Shown one piece after another: positions 46,027-59,641 of a stretch of DNA of 64,000 nucleotides (its first letter is position 1; the number at the start of each line of letters is the position of its first letter). Position numbers and translations under genes: made by a program. The stretch comes from Orbilia blumenaviensis. Taxonomy: Eukaryota > Ascomycota > Orbiliomycetes > Orbiliales > Orbiliaceae. The stretch covers positions 248,001 through 312,000 of the forward strand of contig JAVHNS010000006.1 in assembly GCA_036872755.1 (NCBI GenBank), in the 5' to 3' direction. The notes below the pieces were generated by a model. It saw only the letters and a program-made list of their open reading frames with translations, was not told the origin of the DNA and did no database searches.

Positions 46027-46879
46027 CGGATCCTGCTTCTTATTGGATGAAGAACGTCATTCCAGAGTGTCTATTTCAAGCCTTTAACTTCTTCTTCAAG
46101 CTAATGATGGTGGAAGGGATGGGTGTTTCAGTTAGCTTGGAGGATGTGGAAGCGCTTTGCATCCTTAGCTGGATATTGCGGGGTAATTAGATTAAGAGTA
46201 CTTTAGGGTATTATTTGTTCGAAATTTTAGTCGGTGATATGAAGTGGGTCATATTTTCATTATGGATCAAGTCCAGCTTGCGAGCGCACTATTTGCACTG
46301 CTTGACGAAGGTCATTAAAGGATACTAACGCTTGACAAAAGAGAATCCCACCTAGGAAGGAAAGAGAAGCAGGATACTATGTAATGAGCAATTTGAAAGG
46401 GGGAAATTGAGGGACAGTCCATGAAAGAGAAACAACTCCATTTTGCTGAAATTGAAATGGGAGCTAGAGTAGATATATAAGGAAAACGCCGCGAGAAAAC
46501 ACCGGACCCTAATCGCTATAGACAATATAAGGAAGCACGAAAATTAAGACTAATGGAAAGGAAGCGCTAGACATTTACTCAGCAGGTGTGCAGTCGACCT
46601 AACATGCATGAGGGATATCATATGTGAGGGAAAGAGACGTATTGCCCGGTGAGAGCCGCCCCCATGGGTCTAAACCTGCAAAGGAAAAGGAGAAACTATA
46701 AAGAAAAAATATAAGAAATCAAAAACATATACATGAAAAGGTGCCTCTATAAAGAAATGAGTGATATTTATAACTGCCGCCTGTTTTCTTGCTCCGAATG
46801 GCCATTATAAACCCTTGAATTTAGGGTCCATTGGCTTGACTTCAGCATATTGGTATGTTCGCTGAGACCGGAAGCTGGT
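46027..46879. other. Spacer between tRNA-Asn and the large disordered protein
   Basis: No gene seen. Carries the 3' flank of the large minus-strand gene. Confidence 0.45.
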
Positions 46880-49800
46880 CTATGAGACGGCCTGAGACCT
46901 CAGATTCAAAAACTTTCTGACACGTCTCAAAGGTTTGACCTTACGGGGCCTCAATGGTTGTATAATAGGTAAGGAAGGAAGTTCGTCTGGCATCCTCGGG
47001 TCCATTGGCTGTTCGTAAGGTTCCCACTTGGTATCATCTGTGTGTTCTTCTTCTTTGTCATCTTCGTAGCAAAATCGTTCGAAATCAGGATCGTCCCAAG
47101 TTAACGCCGATGTTGCAGCGGTCGATGTTGCGGCCATAATGGACCCCTTTCCTATCAGTGTGTCGGCTATATCATCATCTTCTTCATATTCTGATTCATC
47201 AGTATCTCCTGGATCTTCAGTGTCTTGCGTCCGAGCACCACCAGACTCAATAGATGTCATACACATCCTCTCTACAGCTTCCTAAAGTGCAGTAAGGCTC
47301 ATGTTGTCATCTCTATAGTCTCTCAACCTCGTCTCACTCCTCTTTTTCCGACCCGAATTCCAGTCTTTTCTCATTCCGCTCATGTCGTAAGGGGCTTGCT
47401 GTGTTTTAGTATGGATAGGAACCTTAACATCAAAATACGATGTGGTGCCGCTGTCTGGTATAGGTGATTTTTCGCCTCCCCTTGGGACGACTTTAATATC
47501 CGCGGCTTCAGGGCGTGGAAGTGGTGCCATCGGGCCTCGACCTCTGGGCCCTGTGCTCGCGAACTTCAGTGTTTCAAACCACCCCAATATATCTTCGGCG
47601 TCGACGTCATCTCTTGGGGATCCTGGATATTTCTCATCATCCGGGTTAGGGATTGGCTCCTCTAGGATAACATCCTGTGTTATGACCATGCCAGAAGTTG
47701 GAGAAGCAACTTTGACTTTCATATCGCGGTATTGACGCCCATAAACCTGCCCTGGTGGTTCATATTCTGGGGGTGGTGTAGCGTCAATTGGCGGTTGTGG
47801 CAATGGCCGGGATATATAATGAGCCGATGTTGCAACTGGATCTTGTCGGGCAGCAATCGGAATCGCCATAGGCGTGGTTTTGAGAGGTTGAATATGTTTA
47901 GAAGGAGGGAAAGCTCGCGAACTCCGCCCACGGCCTGGTGAAGTTGAGCTTAACGATACTGGCTGTGGATATTGCGGCTGTGGTTGCTGGGGAGGAAGTG
48001 GGAATTGGATAGGAAGATCAAGGGGCTCTGCCATCTGGCGAGCGTGTACTGCAGAAGACATGGAATGACTATGGCGAAGATCAGGAACCCGCGTTGGAGG
48101 GTTAGATGGAATGCGAAGCGGTTGAACGGTAGGAACATAGGAAGGATGGCGTGGAAGCTGGGCGGCCTCATGGTGGGGCTTTAGTGGGAGGGGTTGAGGC
48201 TGTGGTGGGGGCGGGTTGTTGGCCTCCATCAGTTGGTCTCTCTCCAACTTCAGTTGGTTGATCCTATCCTCGAGCAACTTCTGTCTGGCCATGAGTTCAT
48301 CAAGCTTGACCTGATCCAGGTTGGATGCTCGTGAGTGAAGCATGTCATCTGCAGGTACCCACAGTTAGCCGAGTTTTTACGTAATAGAAATCAAGCTTCA
48401 TACCTCTTTGCGACGGATGATAGTCTTGGTCGCGATCTTGACGCGGGGAAGCAGGCCGAACAACTTGCTGTGGAACACCACCCACAAACATTGATGGGTG
48501 ATGAGGATGTCTTTGGGATCGCTGAATGGTGACCTTCTCCCTGCTAGGTGTTGGGATAGTGCTGGGTGCTTCTTTCTTTGATCCCCATTTGAATAGTTTG
48601 CTTGCAACGACGTCGGCCACGCTGACACCGGTTCCCATACTTTTCTTCTCCGGATAAATGCCAAAGACGTTCTCAAGAATCTCGTTCCCTCCAGAACCGC
48701 TCTTCCCATGTCCCTTAACATAGTTTCCTTGCATCCGAGATCCGGAGTCAGCACGGCCACGGTAACCAGCTTCAGCTTGTTCCCTTTGCCTGGCAGCCGC
48801 CTGTAAAGTTTGTATATCGTTTTGCATTTGAAATTCCTGGCTAGAATTGCTCGACGATGATGCCGTATCCATCAGAGGTGTGGGAGTATAACTGGTATGT
48901 TTCGGAGCGAACGGGACATATTGCTCCCTGGAGGCGCCCGAACGCTTAAGCGACTTCTGGGCCGCAGCAGAACGAGCTGCCATTGTGAAAACTATCGGCG
49001 AGGTGGAGGCAGACGCTGATGATATCGATATATTTCCAGACTGTGTTATACTTTTTGGTGTAGTTGAAGACAGGTGAGTGTTAAAGCTAGCGAGAGACGC
49101 AGAAGATAAACTAGACGTCGACGAGGAAACTGTTCGAACTAGTTCATTTGCCCCTTCTAAAGCGGATTCCAGACCAACCAGCGACAGACTCTGCGGATGA
49201 TATTCCTTCGGAATCGGAACTTGAATTTGTGGCTGCAGACTTTCTCTGACAGTGGCACAGGTTTCGATTGGAGAAACGGGTGTCGATGATGCAGGAGAAG
49301 CAGTGCCCAGGAATGGAATGCTGCCAACTTTAGGCGAAACTCCGCGATCTGTCGGAGAGGTATAAGGTACTAAATACGGAGGAGCCGAAAGTGTCACAGA
49401 TACTGTTGGTCGAGACGGAGGGTTTCGGCTGGTAGAAGTCGAAGGAATGGCTGAAGAAGGAGAGTTTGTAGATGATTGATGTCGATATTGATGTTGATGT
49501 TGAAGATGCTGTTGTGGTGGAGGAGAGGTAGTGGTAGCGCTCTGTTCTGCGTTGTGGGTGAGGTCGAAGTCCACGGCCTGGCCAGGAGACAACCCTGACT
49601 TAGACTTGGACCTGGGCGACTTCTGGTGCAACTGCGGTTGTTGATAAGACGAAGAGTAATGTAATCGAGTAATCCCGATGCCGCTACTTCCTTCACTGAA
49701 TAAACTATATACAGGCGTGCTAATATTATTCTTGCTATTAGTGTGGCTTGCAGTTGAGGGAAAGGTTTTCCAGGAACTCGTAGGCGTGGATGTCGCTGCA

Positions 49801-51083
49801 AGAACTCGAGTCTTCTTGTCTCCCTTGACGGTGTCGGCACAGCTGTTATTATTATTATTACCAACTCCTTCGGAATTCTCCTCGGTATCTGCCAATTGCA
49901 AATTGGCCAAAGACGGAGAAAAAGAGATTATTCGAGGAGACGACGATGTAATATCAGACTCGGAACAAGAAGGTGAGGGTGCCCCGGTATTTTTATCAGT
50001 TCTACTATCACAATCCTGACCAGTCGCTGACGCTGTTGGTACTAGTACTGGTTCGCCCAGATGGGCCGCGGTAGTATCATTCATGCAAACTTCCAAACCT
50101 GTCCGAGATGAAGAAGCAGAAGATCCACAGTCGACGGCCAGGCTCCAAGTACCTGTACCCTTGGAGAACGAAGAACCGTTATCAGTTATGCATTTCGAAG
50201 AAGAAAAAACGGCGGCATGGGTCGCATTATCACCACCACCACCATGCTTTTTTTGGACAGGCGAGCCTTTCCTAGAGTTCCTTGGGTCATCTCGGCCAGT
50301 GGTGGTGTGGGAGTTGAGGAACAGCATGGCTCTCTCCATGTCCGCACCTTTTTCGTCGCCCTCACCGCCAACTTCGCCCTTGTCTCTGGTGTAAGACAGC
50401 GGTGTGGGGGTGTTTGGCGACCTCCCAATCGGTGACTGTGACGGCCCACCTTCCAAACCCTGGCTTGCCTTGGCTGCAATCCCGGTCTTCAATAGCCCCT
50501 TGCTCCCACCAACCGCAACACACCGGCCAGAAGCTTTGACCGGGCCCTTACAATTAATGCTGCTGTTGCTGGCGGAAAGCTGCTGGTCCTGGTGATCCGT
50601 CATGAGGTCCTCTCGACTGTGCTCTGCCGCTCCCGTGTTCGCTGCTGTAAACCTAGCTGACTGTGAGCCGCTCGATAAGACCTCGCTCGCTTCCCCGCTG
50701 TTTCGAACCAATAAACATTCTGAAACGCTAGGTTCTGAGGACGGGAACCCTTTGACTTCTTCGACATATATTTCGGGTCCAGACGAGTCTTTATTCGACG
50801 ATAAGACAAGGCTATCGCTGTAACCGTTTTCATCTTCGAAAGTTGCAAATCTTTCCCCCTCTCTCGACTTGGATTTCGCAAGGAGTACTTGTGCTTTCCA
50901 GGTTATGGCTGGCTCTGATCGGTCAATCATGAGGGCATTCGATGTGTTCACCAGTTCCTCTTCCTCATCGTCAGAACCCAGTCCTAGGTTCCAACTACCG
51001 ACTGATATTCCGGATAACCATTTTTTTGATGTTAACTCCCTATCCCTGTCATCTCGGGATCTTGATCGTGTAAATATTGGCAT
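46880..51083 (-). CDS. Large, mostly disordered Ser/Thr/Pro-rich protein (about 1360 aa, 3 exons)
   Basis: Exons are 51083-48404, 48348-47338 and 47271-46880. Intron 1 (GTATGA...CTGCAG, branch GCTAACT) is well supported. Intron 2 (GTGAGA...TGTAG, 66 bp) is inferred: it removes a stop at 47282 and joins an otherwise orphan acidic 129-codon frame in phase. The first ATG is at 51083 (MPIFTRSRSRDDRD). The chain is rich in Ser, Thr, Pro, Gln and Asn repeats. The most conserved-looking stretch is QEFQMQNDIQTLQ...ENVFGIYPEKK near the end of exon 1. Exon 2 starts with a coiled coil (ARQKLLEDRINQLKLERDQL) and has Pro-rich segments that could bind SH3 or WW domains. No enzyme domain is recognised; a scaffold or regulator is possible but unproven. 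Confidence 0.7.
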
Positions 51084-53111
51084 TGTATCGATATATTTTG
51101 AATTTGACAAAATTTTCGTCTTTGGCTTGATCGCTGCTCGTCAGATATACATCCAAAGGTATTCACTGATTCTTCTTGATCCAGAAATTATAAGCAGCTT
51201 GCTACTGAATTCAATCAGAAGATCCTGTTTGGCCCGTATAGGAGTCAGTTTGGCGCGATCATAAACATATTGGGGCAATTCATGCCTCCAATCATCAATC
51301 CAACTGGAGCAGCTGTAGATAATTCCATCAACTGATATACACAGAATCTCAAATAAAGCTTTACTTACTAGAAAATCGCTTAGTACTTTGGTAATTAGAA
51401 TTTTGAGAGCCTCAGGTACTATAAACGGATTATTCTCAAAGCTGTGAAAGTGACGTAACCCGAGTAGATGCCATCCGATATCAAACCACTCGTCTCGGAA
51501 AAAAAAAAAAAAAAAAAAAGGTCGATTCGAAATTCTTAGACCCCAAGATCTTAGGTAAGAGAAAACGAAAGCGGAGAAGGGTCCTTAAGAGCCAGCAGAT
51601 ATGTAAAACGAGAAGTATAAATTACAAGCGACCGTAAAACCCCCCTTGCCAGCGGGGGGTATGGCGCCGTATTGCAACAAGCAGGTACCTGTCGACAGTT
51701 AATCTGTATTAGGATATACAGCACGTGGATCGTATTTCACTTGATCGAGGGTTTAATTTTGGCTGCCCGGCGGAGATGCTTTGTTCCCCACCTTCTGTGC
51801 AAGTAGATTATCGCATGCGTACTTGCTTAAGCTAATATCGGGGACGTTCGGGGGCTGACTTCTGTTCCCGTAAATACATACGTATGTAAGATTCGAGTAT
51901 CGAATTCAAGAATGTCCCCTTGCGTCAGAATCGACGACTCTCAAGGCGAGGGAGCTTTCTTTTCCTAATTTGTGTTGCTACAGACCTTGAACAGCTGCTC
52001 AACTAGCCTATAGTTTCTGACTGAAATATCCTCTAAAGGATGATATTTTGTGATATCGATATGGTAGCCCCTGCGCTTGGAATAGTTTAATAGATGTTAG
52101 ATATGGTATGATATTAGACAGGTACGTTGGAGGCCTAACGTCACACCAAGAATTTAGTTAATCTCGTCTTCGTCGATTATACTTTCATGGCCGGTAAACT
52201 AGCCACCGATATTTAAACTCCGATATTAAGTTAGGCAAGGAAGAGGCATTTGTAAATTGATATGACAATATGATGATCTTCGAGTTATCGAAATAGACAC
52301 CGCCTAGGTCAGAAAGTGGCGAGCAAGTCTATATCAATGCTTCGGACCAAAGAAGCAACCAACTAAAGCACAATCGAAAGCGGGCACAATCGACTATGTA
52401 ATACATGCAATACACCTGATATATGATTCGAATAAGATACACCCCTCCTATCTGTCATTAAATTCTTCTACTAGCTACCCCAGATCTGTTTCGCGAGCGA
52501 GATAGATGTTTGAGGGCTTGCGTCTAATAGGCCCTTCTAAGTGTGCCGGTGGCCGGGTCTGTTTGCCACCACATGCGCAGGGGCTTGCGAGAGGCTCACA
52601 ACCCTGTGCTCCCGGGTAGAAAGGGAATTTTCCTAGAAGAGACGTTTTAGATGCAAGGGTCTTTGCGTATCTCTCGTCTCTTTGGCTAAAAACGAACATC
52701 TGTTGTCAAACTTGGGCCCTATGCTCCAAGCTGTTCCAGTAACGTCGTACAAACGTCCTCACTTTACAAACGGCTCAGAAACTAAAAACCCTGCTACAAA
52801 GTATATTAAATACTTTATTCAGTTGAAATACTCCAGGTAAATCCTTCCTGTAAGGACGCGCTTTATGTCGTGATCTTGACACTATCTGCATAAACGATAT
52901 GGAAATCCGCCCTTTTACAAGGAAAGCGCTCACGGGGCGCAAGTTCATAACACCGGCTGACATAACTTACACGCTTTGGATAAATACACGTAAATGGTAT
53001 ACACTCGACTTCGGGGAATATCATGATTATCTCACATACAGATATACATGACGGCGACAATAAATCGAATACGAAAACAATGCCCCATTAATTACAGAGT
53101 GTCGCATCGTC
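51084..53111. other. Gene-poor region, left part
   Basis: No gene supported. Contains an A19 tract (51500-51518) and a GC-rich inverted repeat (CCCCCC...GGGGGG, about 51640-51659) in otherwise AT-rich sequence. Small frames (52475-52699, 52863-53060) are not protein-like. Confidence 0.45.
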
Positions 53112-53429
53112 TCAACCAGTGCTGAAACGTATTATCGCTGACGTTCGCCAGAGCTCCCAAGAACCAACAGAAATATAGAGAATACACCGCCAGGCTTCGG
53201 CTGCGTTATTTGTGGGGCCGAATGTCCAACCTGCAGTAATACGATGCAAGAGGTGAGATCCTAAGGGAAAACCCAAGAAGCAAACGAGGACTGATGTCGG
53301 CCCCATTAAATCGGATCTTATTGATGGGGTTTGATTTGAAGTAGGGAGAGACATGGTTTCGGTTTTTCTTTTTGGGCTTATTCCAAGTTTTTTCTTCTCT
53401 TCTGCTTTATGCTTGGAAAATCGCGGCAT
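53112..53429 (-). CDS. Possible small membrane protein (105 aa)
   Basis: ATG at 53429. The first 30 residues are very basic (KHKAEEKKKLGISPKRK), followed by one or two hydrophobic segments (SVLVCFLGFPLGSHLL and CILYISVGSW). No family recognised. Composition is more protein-like than surrounding frames, but it could be chance or a gene fragment. Confidence 0.25.
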   Translation of the reverse strand: MPRFSKHKAEEKKKLGISPKRKTETMSLPTSNQTPSIRSDLMGPTSVLVCFLGFPLGSHLLHRITAGWTFGPTNNAAEAWRCILYISVGSWELWRTSAIIRFSTG

Positions 53430-55525
53430 TGAACGTCGGAGAATTTGGTAGAGACTTCAGTACCTCTGGTAATACATTCCGCTGAGCCTAGCTTAGCCTT
53501 TGTAGCACTGCATTCCCTGCGGCACTCCTACGACTTCCATGCTTGGCTACATACACTGCAAGTCGATCAATTGATCAAGTAAGTTTAGAAGCAAGAATGG
53601 GCTTGGTGCAGGCAGAGTGATATCATCCAAGGGCAGCCTCGACACCCTCTTATTCGCTTACACATCAGAAACCCACAACCAACTAGATAAAACAACAGCA
53701 ACACCATAGCACAACAACAACTAAACAGATAGGCCGGCCGCCAACCTCTTCGGTCCTGACATCCTATATTATTTTCTGGCCTTGGAAGGTAATAGCCTGG
53801 ATAATAGACCTTCAAATCTCCACGGAGTGGCCTGATTTGCAGCGGATCGCTTTAGTGGAGGCAGTTTGATGTTTGGGGTTCTACGACATGCGTGGCTAAA
53901 TTTTCTAACTGTAAAAACATTACTCGAAATGACGAATGGATAGAGAAACTGAAGCAGCACTTTCAAAGAAGGTATCGAAACATGTCAAACACTCGGCACT
54001 ACTTTCAGAATAGGGAAACGAAGTCCCAAGAAAATTCGCCACGTCCTGGGCCAGGCGCTTATTGATACGATCAGAGGCGGTCACAGTGGAGATAGCTTAA
54101 CCTGCAGCTGCCTTGACACCTGTGCACGTGCATGCACGTATGCCTACGGTAGATATCGACGTATTTGAATATTCCCGAGGAAGCAAGTAGCTGACTAGTA
54201 GTAAACTGGACTATGTGCTAAGAATTAATATCCTCGGGCCCGGAACCTTCACAATTGCTGAAGAGATAAATAGATACTTTCCTAGCCGGCGCTGTGGAAT
54301 ACCGGGCATACCTACAATTTCCAAGATATGATTGCCGTAAAAGCCATTGCCTTATAAATAAAAATACTGTTATCTTCGACATTCTATGATAGACACGCGA
54401 GGGGGGGCCTATCATCATGCAGTGCTTCCCCCCGCGTGAGCAGCTACGGCTGCCGCCTGCGATCATTCCAACGTAACACCTTTCGGACGATAGGCGACTT
54501 ATTCCTCTCCATATTGTTGAGATGGCGATGATCTACGACCGCATTTTCCTATCAAGGAGTATCTTGAGGCATTGCAGTACTGCAGGGCGAGAATCCTTTT
54601 ATCCATGCTACTAGTTTATATACATTGGCGGAATCCTGTATCAAGAGTGGATAGCATGTACAACCGAGAATGGAGGAAATGATCTGCGATTTATACACAT
54701 GGCCCAGACTCCGTCGGAACCCGTGTAACAGTGGTCAGAATGAAGCTTTAATGAGGAAATGGACATATGGGCTAGGCTTGAATCCAGCCCGATATCAGAT
54801 TTTCTACCCGCCGAGATAATGTGATCGACGATAGGCGTTCCTTGTAAGTACCTAATGTCCCTGTAGCAGTAGTAGGGACGTTGCTCTGATAACCTCGCCA
54901 ATCTTTCCAGATTGAAACGACTTTGGGCGGTTCGTTTGTCGGGGACATGCCATGAATAAATTAATAACGTTCGGGCAGCTAAAACGTTCGTGGATCCCAG
55001 CTTGGCTAGGCAATCGGGCACCTGACAAACCAACCCTTCCAAGACCCCGAAATTCGTTGAGTGAACGTCACCGGTTCGAATTCTCCTAAAAAACGATAAG
55101 AGCAACAGCCGGGGAATATCTTCGGGTAAATACAGTATTTAGGTACCCAATTTTAAGCAATATCCACTAGCCTTGGTTGACTCAATATTAGTGTGAGAGT
55201 ACTCGAGTCGACAGCAGTCGTAGCTGGGCCTAGGCTGCAAGTCTACAAAACTTACGAAGGCATCCTTCCCGAGCCGTAGACTCAATTGATCGAACAATGC
55301 AAAGTCAAAATGAAAACATCAGATACCAGTCTAAGGCTTAAGAGCTCTTTTTTCCGTTCACACTGAACACCTATTTCTCTTGGGTAACCCGGTAGATTTT
55401 CGCCCAGCTGTCCAGTTATACTGGGTCGCTCAGCACGTGCAGAAACATGCTGCTAACATCGACATATGCAGTTACGATACCCGATTTTATCTGCGCCGTT
55501 AGTCAGGATGACCAATTCTAGTGTA
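53430..55525. other. Gene-poor region, middle part
   Basis: No supported gene. The 154-codon frame at 54641-55105 (minus) has no recognisable domain. No transposon ends or long repeats are visible. Confidence 0.4.
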
Positions 55526-56068
55526 TCATCCAAGAAATTTCGATATTATGGCATCAGAGATTCGCCAATTATAAGATAGGCTGCTAAGGCTTTTGGCCAC
55601 CGATTCTAGTTGCGGACCGATGCATGAGTTCCTGCGGTTGGCTTCTTCAACTCCACTTTCCCTCTGCAAGGCGAAAGCTTCGCTTAGTTGCGGCCAAAAC
55701 CAATAGTAGAGTCGGATTATCGATACCTCGGGGTTCCACAGCTTTGGGGCAAAACGAACAAAAAAGAGAGGGGAGAGAAATCTGAGGATGCGAAGACCTG
55801 TCATAGGTGAAAACTTTTTTTGACTTGTGAACAATTCCGAACGTTCAAACAATTCACCCGGCTGAAAAATCAGCTCCCCGAAAGGTCTAGTGCGGCACAA
55901 CGCGACGGCGACCAAACAACGTTTTTCGCGGGCTTTCTCGCTTGGAACAGCCCCCTTGTCGAATGATCCTGGCTCATCCCAGCTTTTTGGGGCACCCAAA
56001 GGTGCTACTCGAACGCCACAATTGCTTCGTTCCTTGGAAATCTTTGGGGTGACTGGATGGCTCTTCAT
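55526..56068 (-). CDS. Hypothetical protein (180 aa)
   Basis: A single open frame from the first in-frame ATG (56068), long for this AT-rich stretch. No signal peptide is evident; a hydrophobic/aromatic middle (LRFLSPLFFVRF, LYYWFWPQL) suggests membrane contact or chance. No family recognised and no splice context. It could be a diverged mobile-element remnant. Confidence 0.25.
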   Translation of the reverse strand: MKSHPVTPKISKERSNCGVRVAPLGAPKSWDEPGSFDKGAVPSEKAREKRCLVAVALCRTRPFGELIFQPGELFERSELFTSQKKFSPMTGLRILRFLSPLFFVRFAPKLWNPEVSIIRLYYWFWPQLSEAFALQRESGVEEANRRNSCIGPQLESVAKSLSSLSYNWRISDAIISKFLG

Positions 56069-56126
56069 GGGATTCGCCGTTGGTTTGAAAACAAAAAAAA
56101 AAATGCTAAAAAATTGCAATTTGTGA

Positions 56127-57980
56127 AGATAAGAGCCAAAGGGTTTTTGTTTTGTGGCTACAAGGGTAGATGCAGGTACGGGTCCATTACCTTGATCGCG
56201 GGATTGAATTTCGATTGATAGATAAAGTTTGTATTTGGTAATATATACCGATTTACCCTTCGCGAATTCGAATATCGAGGGCTAAAATACGACCTGGCTC
56301 ACGACAGGAGAGCATTTTGTATTGGTGAGGTGCGAGGCAGGCTTCAGGGAACCGGTCCGCTTCAAGCTTAATACCTGGTAATATTGCAGCTACACAAGCG
56401 AAATAGCAAAGATAATGATGCGGGGGTCGCCTTTCCGATGGAAATATAGAGTGTACATAAAATTTAAGAAGGGGGGCTTATCTTCTTAACCAAGGCATCA
56501 TGTTAAGCTTGCTCGTCTGATGATTGCATGGTCCAACTTATGTGAGGATAAAGGGTTTTAAATCTGGCGCGATATGGTATTTCCTGGTCTCAGTCCCAGA
56601 AACATTAGGGGCTCTGCTTCTTTGAGTTCATAGCTCGATGAAAGTCGTGGGTAACAGAAGCACTGGAGAACTAGGCTTAAAACCTAGAGCCGCAATGTGT
56701 ACCCGAGTGAAACTGGCGCCAAAAGAGGCGCTGTGACATCTTCAGTTCTCTCTATGTGCCTGACAAGTGTTAAACCCCCACCAAACGCCTGAGATCGTCA
56801 TATGCCCCTCCGAAGGTTTACCGGTCGAAATTTCAATGAGCCCATAAAGTTCTGCTTCAATTAAGACTAAAACCCATAGAAACGATTTAAAGCAATTGGC
56901 CAGCAGTGTCAACTATATACCTATACCTATAGTACCGAATTGCAGACATATATATATATATCAGACTATGCAGCAAATGCGGTCAGCTCATGGTGTTTCA
57001 AAGGTCCCAAACCTTAGTCGTGTGTTTCCGCTCTCGAGCTCTCAGATACGTATAGGTGTATATTGATCGCGAAACTTTTAATCTCGTTGTTAGAAGTTAC
57101 CCCAATAAGTTGTTATTTCTACCTATTTGAAGGTAACCAGATAGACTGCAGTGTTTAGATGCAGACTAACGGTGATATGATACCTCCCAGTTATGACAAA
57201 CTTGAAGCCTTATCTGTGTTGCGGTTCGAGCTCGCTAGTTGATATCGTGGAAGCTAGCTGATAACGTTGAAGCGGTCATGCTTTATTGCCCTCAATTATA
57301 GTATTTTCATCAAGCTCGCTATAACGTTAGATACACGCGAGTTTTTAAATCCATTTAGTTGGTAAATACTTCAATCCACGCATGAGGCACATATCAGCGC
57401 CGATCCAAATATTCACTCGATCAGTGAAGCGAGTGTTGCAATTTGAACCAAAATTGCGTTGCAACGTGGTTTAGATCTACATATTTAAACAATGCAGTGA
57501 TGCATGATGTTCTTTATATATCAATCGTTCTAAGAATATCATGACGAAACTCCCGAGGTGTAATTTTCAAACTTCCAGATATGCTCGTACCCACATTGGA
57601 AACTCTCAAAATTATAACCCCCAAAAGTTATCTATAGTATCAAGGCTTCCCAATTTAACAATCCTCTCGCCAGTTTTGAGAAAGTTCAAGCGAATCCCCC
57701 GTTAAGATAGAGATCATCAAGGACAGACTTTCCTGAATGCTCACAAGCCCTAACAAGGTCTAAGGGTTCAGACTAAGGTTCATCCCGCCCCCGCACGATC
57801 TGTCGTTTCACCTCTTATATAGACTATCTATTGTCGTTGTTGCGGGCACGGTATGAATATGGCGAAGCTGAACCGATTTGAATCAGATTGCTGACTTCCT
57901 AACGACCAAATGTCACAATACTAACAGATCTTGCCCGAATATAGCCCACAAATATTTCATCTTAAATATAGGAAAATATT
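56127..57980. other. Gene-poor region, right part
   Basis: AT-rich, no gene supported. A TA microsatellite lies at about 56949-56960. The last 300 bp form the promoter of the next gene. Confidence 0.4.
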
Positions 57981-59641
57981 ATGTCAGCTAAATTAACATA
58001 TTACGGAGATTCAGGGTCCACGAATCCCGACCCAGAGATACTCCCAAACATGTCTTGTGGAGACAACGAATTTGAACAGCAGTATCACTTCCACGCCCAG
58101 AACCATAGGATTCCGAATTATAGCTATACTGGCCCTCATCTCAGTACTTGCTCAAGGGCCCTACCAGTATACCAACAAATTCTTAATACCGAAAGCTTTC
58201 AGCAAAACTACGGTGAACGGACCATCATTGAGCCTAGGCGATCGCGGTCTTTGTTTTCAAGAATGGTTGATGGAGATTTTGTGTCAGGGAGAAACGAAAG
58301 GGCCGGGGGTCGAAGTGTTCAAACCACCCACGATCAGTTACAACAGGACCGAGTTATTCGTAATGAGAAAATTAGGATAATGTCCGAAAGAAATGTCCCA
58401 CGTCAACGAACCAGTAGCAACAAGGAAGCAGGTGCTGCGACAGTTCGGGATATTAATTTGGATCATGCCCAGCTTCCGGATAGAATGGCTGCGCTAAGGG
58501 TACATCATCATTATATTAGAGGAATTGGTAATTATAACCTTTACTGATGCGGTATATTTCTCTGATTTAGCTGGATCCTGTAAGTGAACAACGAATTAAT
58601 ACTCCGACCAACTCTATGGCCCCGACTTCAATTTCGGGAACGACGCCGCAAGATTCGGACCATGTCCTCTTAGCGCAACTTCACAGCCGACCACAAATTA
58701 TTACACAAACGGCGACGAGCGCAGCCACATTTACACCTGGAGCTAAATATCCATCCCCTCCTAAGCTCGAAGGTGAACCGGTGTCCGTTTTACAAAGAAT
58801 TCGCGAGTGTGAAGAAGCGGAGCAGGCAATAGAGGAACTGGCCCGACTCGAGAGAGGCAAAACTTTAACGGGGCGATATGCAACGCTTCCAATGATGTCT
58901 GGGTACGAGGTGCCATTTCCAACACCGAACTATTCGCCTGCGTCCTCTATAGATAGCCTATCAGATGTCTCGTCAGTAACTTCTGGAGAAGGGTCTGAAG
59001 ATAAATACTCATGGGTGCCTCAAGGCCCTGCTCCGGAAACTGATCCCATTGATTCATGGAAGAAAACTATAAACCCAAGACATGGCCCAGTACTCTACCC
59101 CACATACCAACGAGTCGAAGTTCGTGGAAATCCAGCGGTTGCCCCGCTACTCGTTAGCAAAAAAGAGCCTACTAAGTCCCAAGCTTCTACGGCATCAGTT
59201 AAAGGGCTGGCTACGCAGCAGTCAGCTACCACACCAAGAACCCCCGCCAATTTTCCACAAAATGCACAGTCAGAAAAATTCCCCGGTTCTCTAAAAACCG
59301 CTATATCACAGCCTCAGCAAAACAGGGCTGAGTGGTGGCAACGTTTGAGGGGCAGCCAAGGCACTGAGACAAAGACTCCAGAGACAAGACCGAACCTACC
59401 TCCTCCATACCCATCCAATGTCACAGTGGTCCAAAAAGGCGAGGTGTGGGTAGAAGACATCTACAAGGAATCATTCTCTGATAGTGGTAGTGAGATGACA
59501 CGCGGGCCTGAAGATTGGGAGGTCATAGAGGAGGCAGAGCTATATGAGCAAGATGAACAGGATTGGGAAGCGGTTAAAGAGCTCGATAGAGATATTGCTA
59601 CAAGGGATCAGACGGAGCCGAAAGTACGAAAATACATATAG
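57981..59641 (+). CDS. Mostly disordered protein of unknown function (about 529 aa, 2 exons)
   Basis: Exons are 57981-58499 and 58571-59641. I join two frames separated by only 68 bp because a phase-0 intron (donor GTACAT, branch ACTGAT, acceptor TTTAG, 71 bp) connects them, and the second frame stays open upstream of its first ATG. The joined chain is Ser/Thr/Pro/Gln-rich with a helical segment (IRECEEAEQAIEELARLE, from exon 2) and a conserved-looking end: PPYPSNVTVVQKGEVWVEDI, then an acidic helix (EDWEVIEEAELYEQDEQDW). No known domain. If the splice is wrong, these are two small ORFs of 188 and 341 residues. Confidence 0.55.

Noticed and set aside
51637..51662. C6/G6 inverted repeat as a possible terminator or structured RNA
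   Set aside because: Single short hairpin with no T-run or adjacent transcript; too weak to call.
54641..55105. 154-codon minus-strand frame
   Set aside because: No recognisable motif; composition close to random translation.
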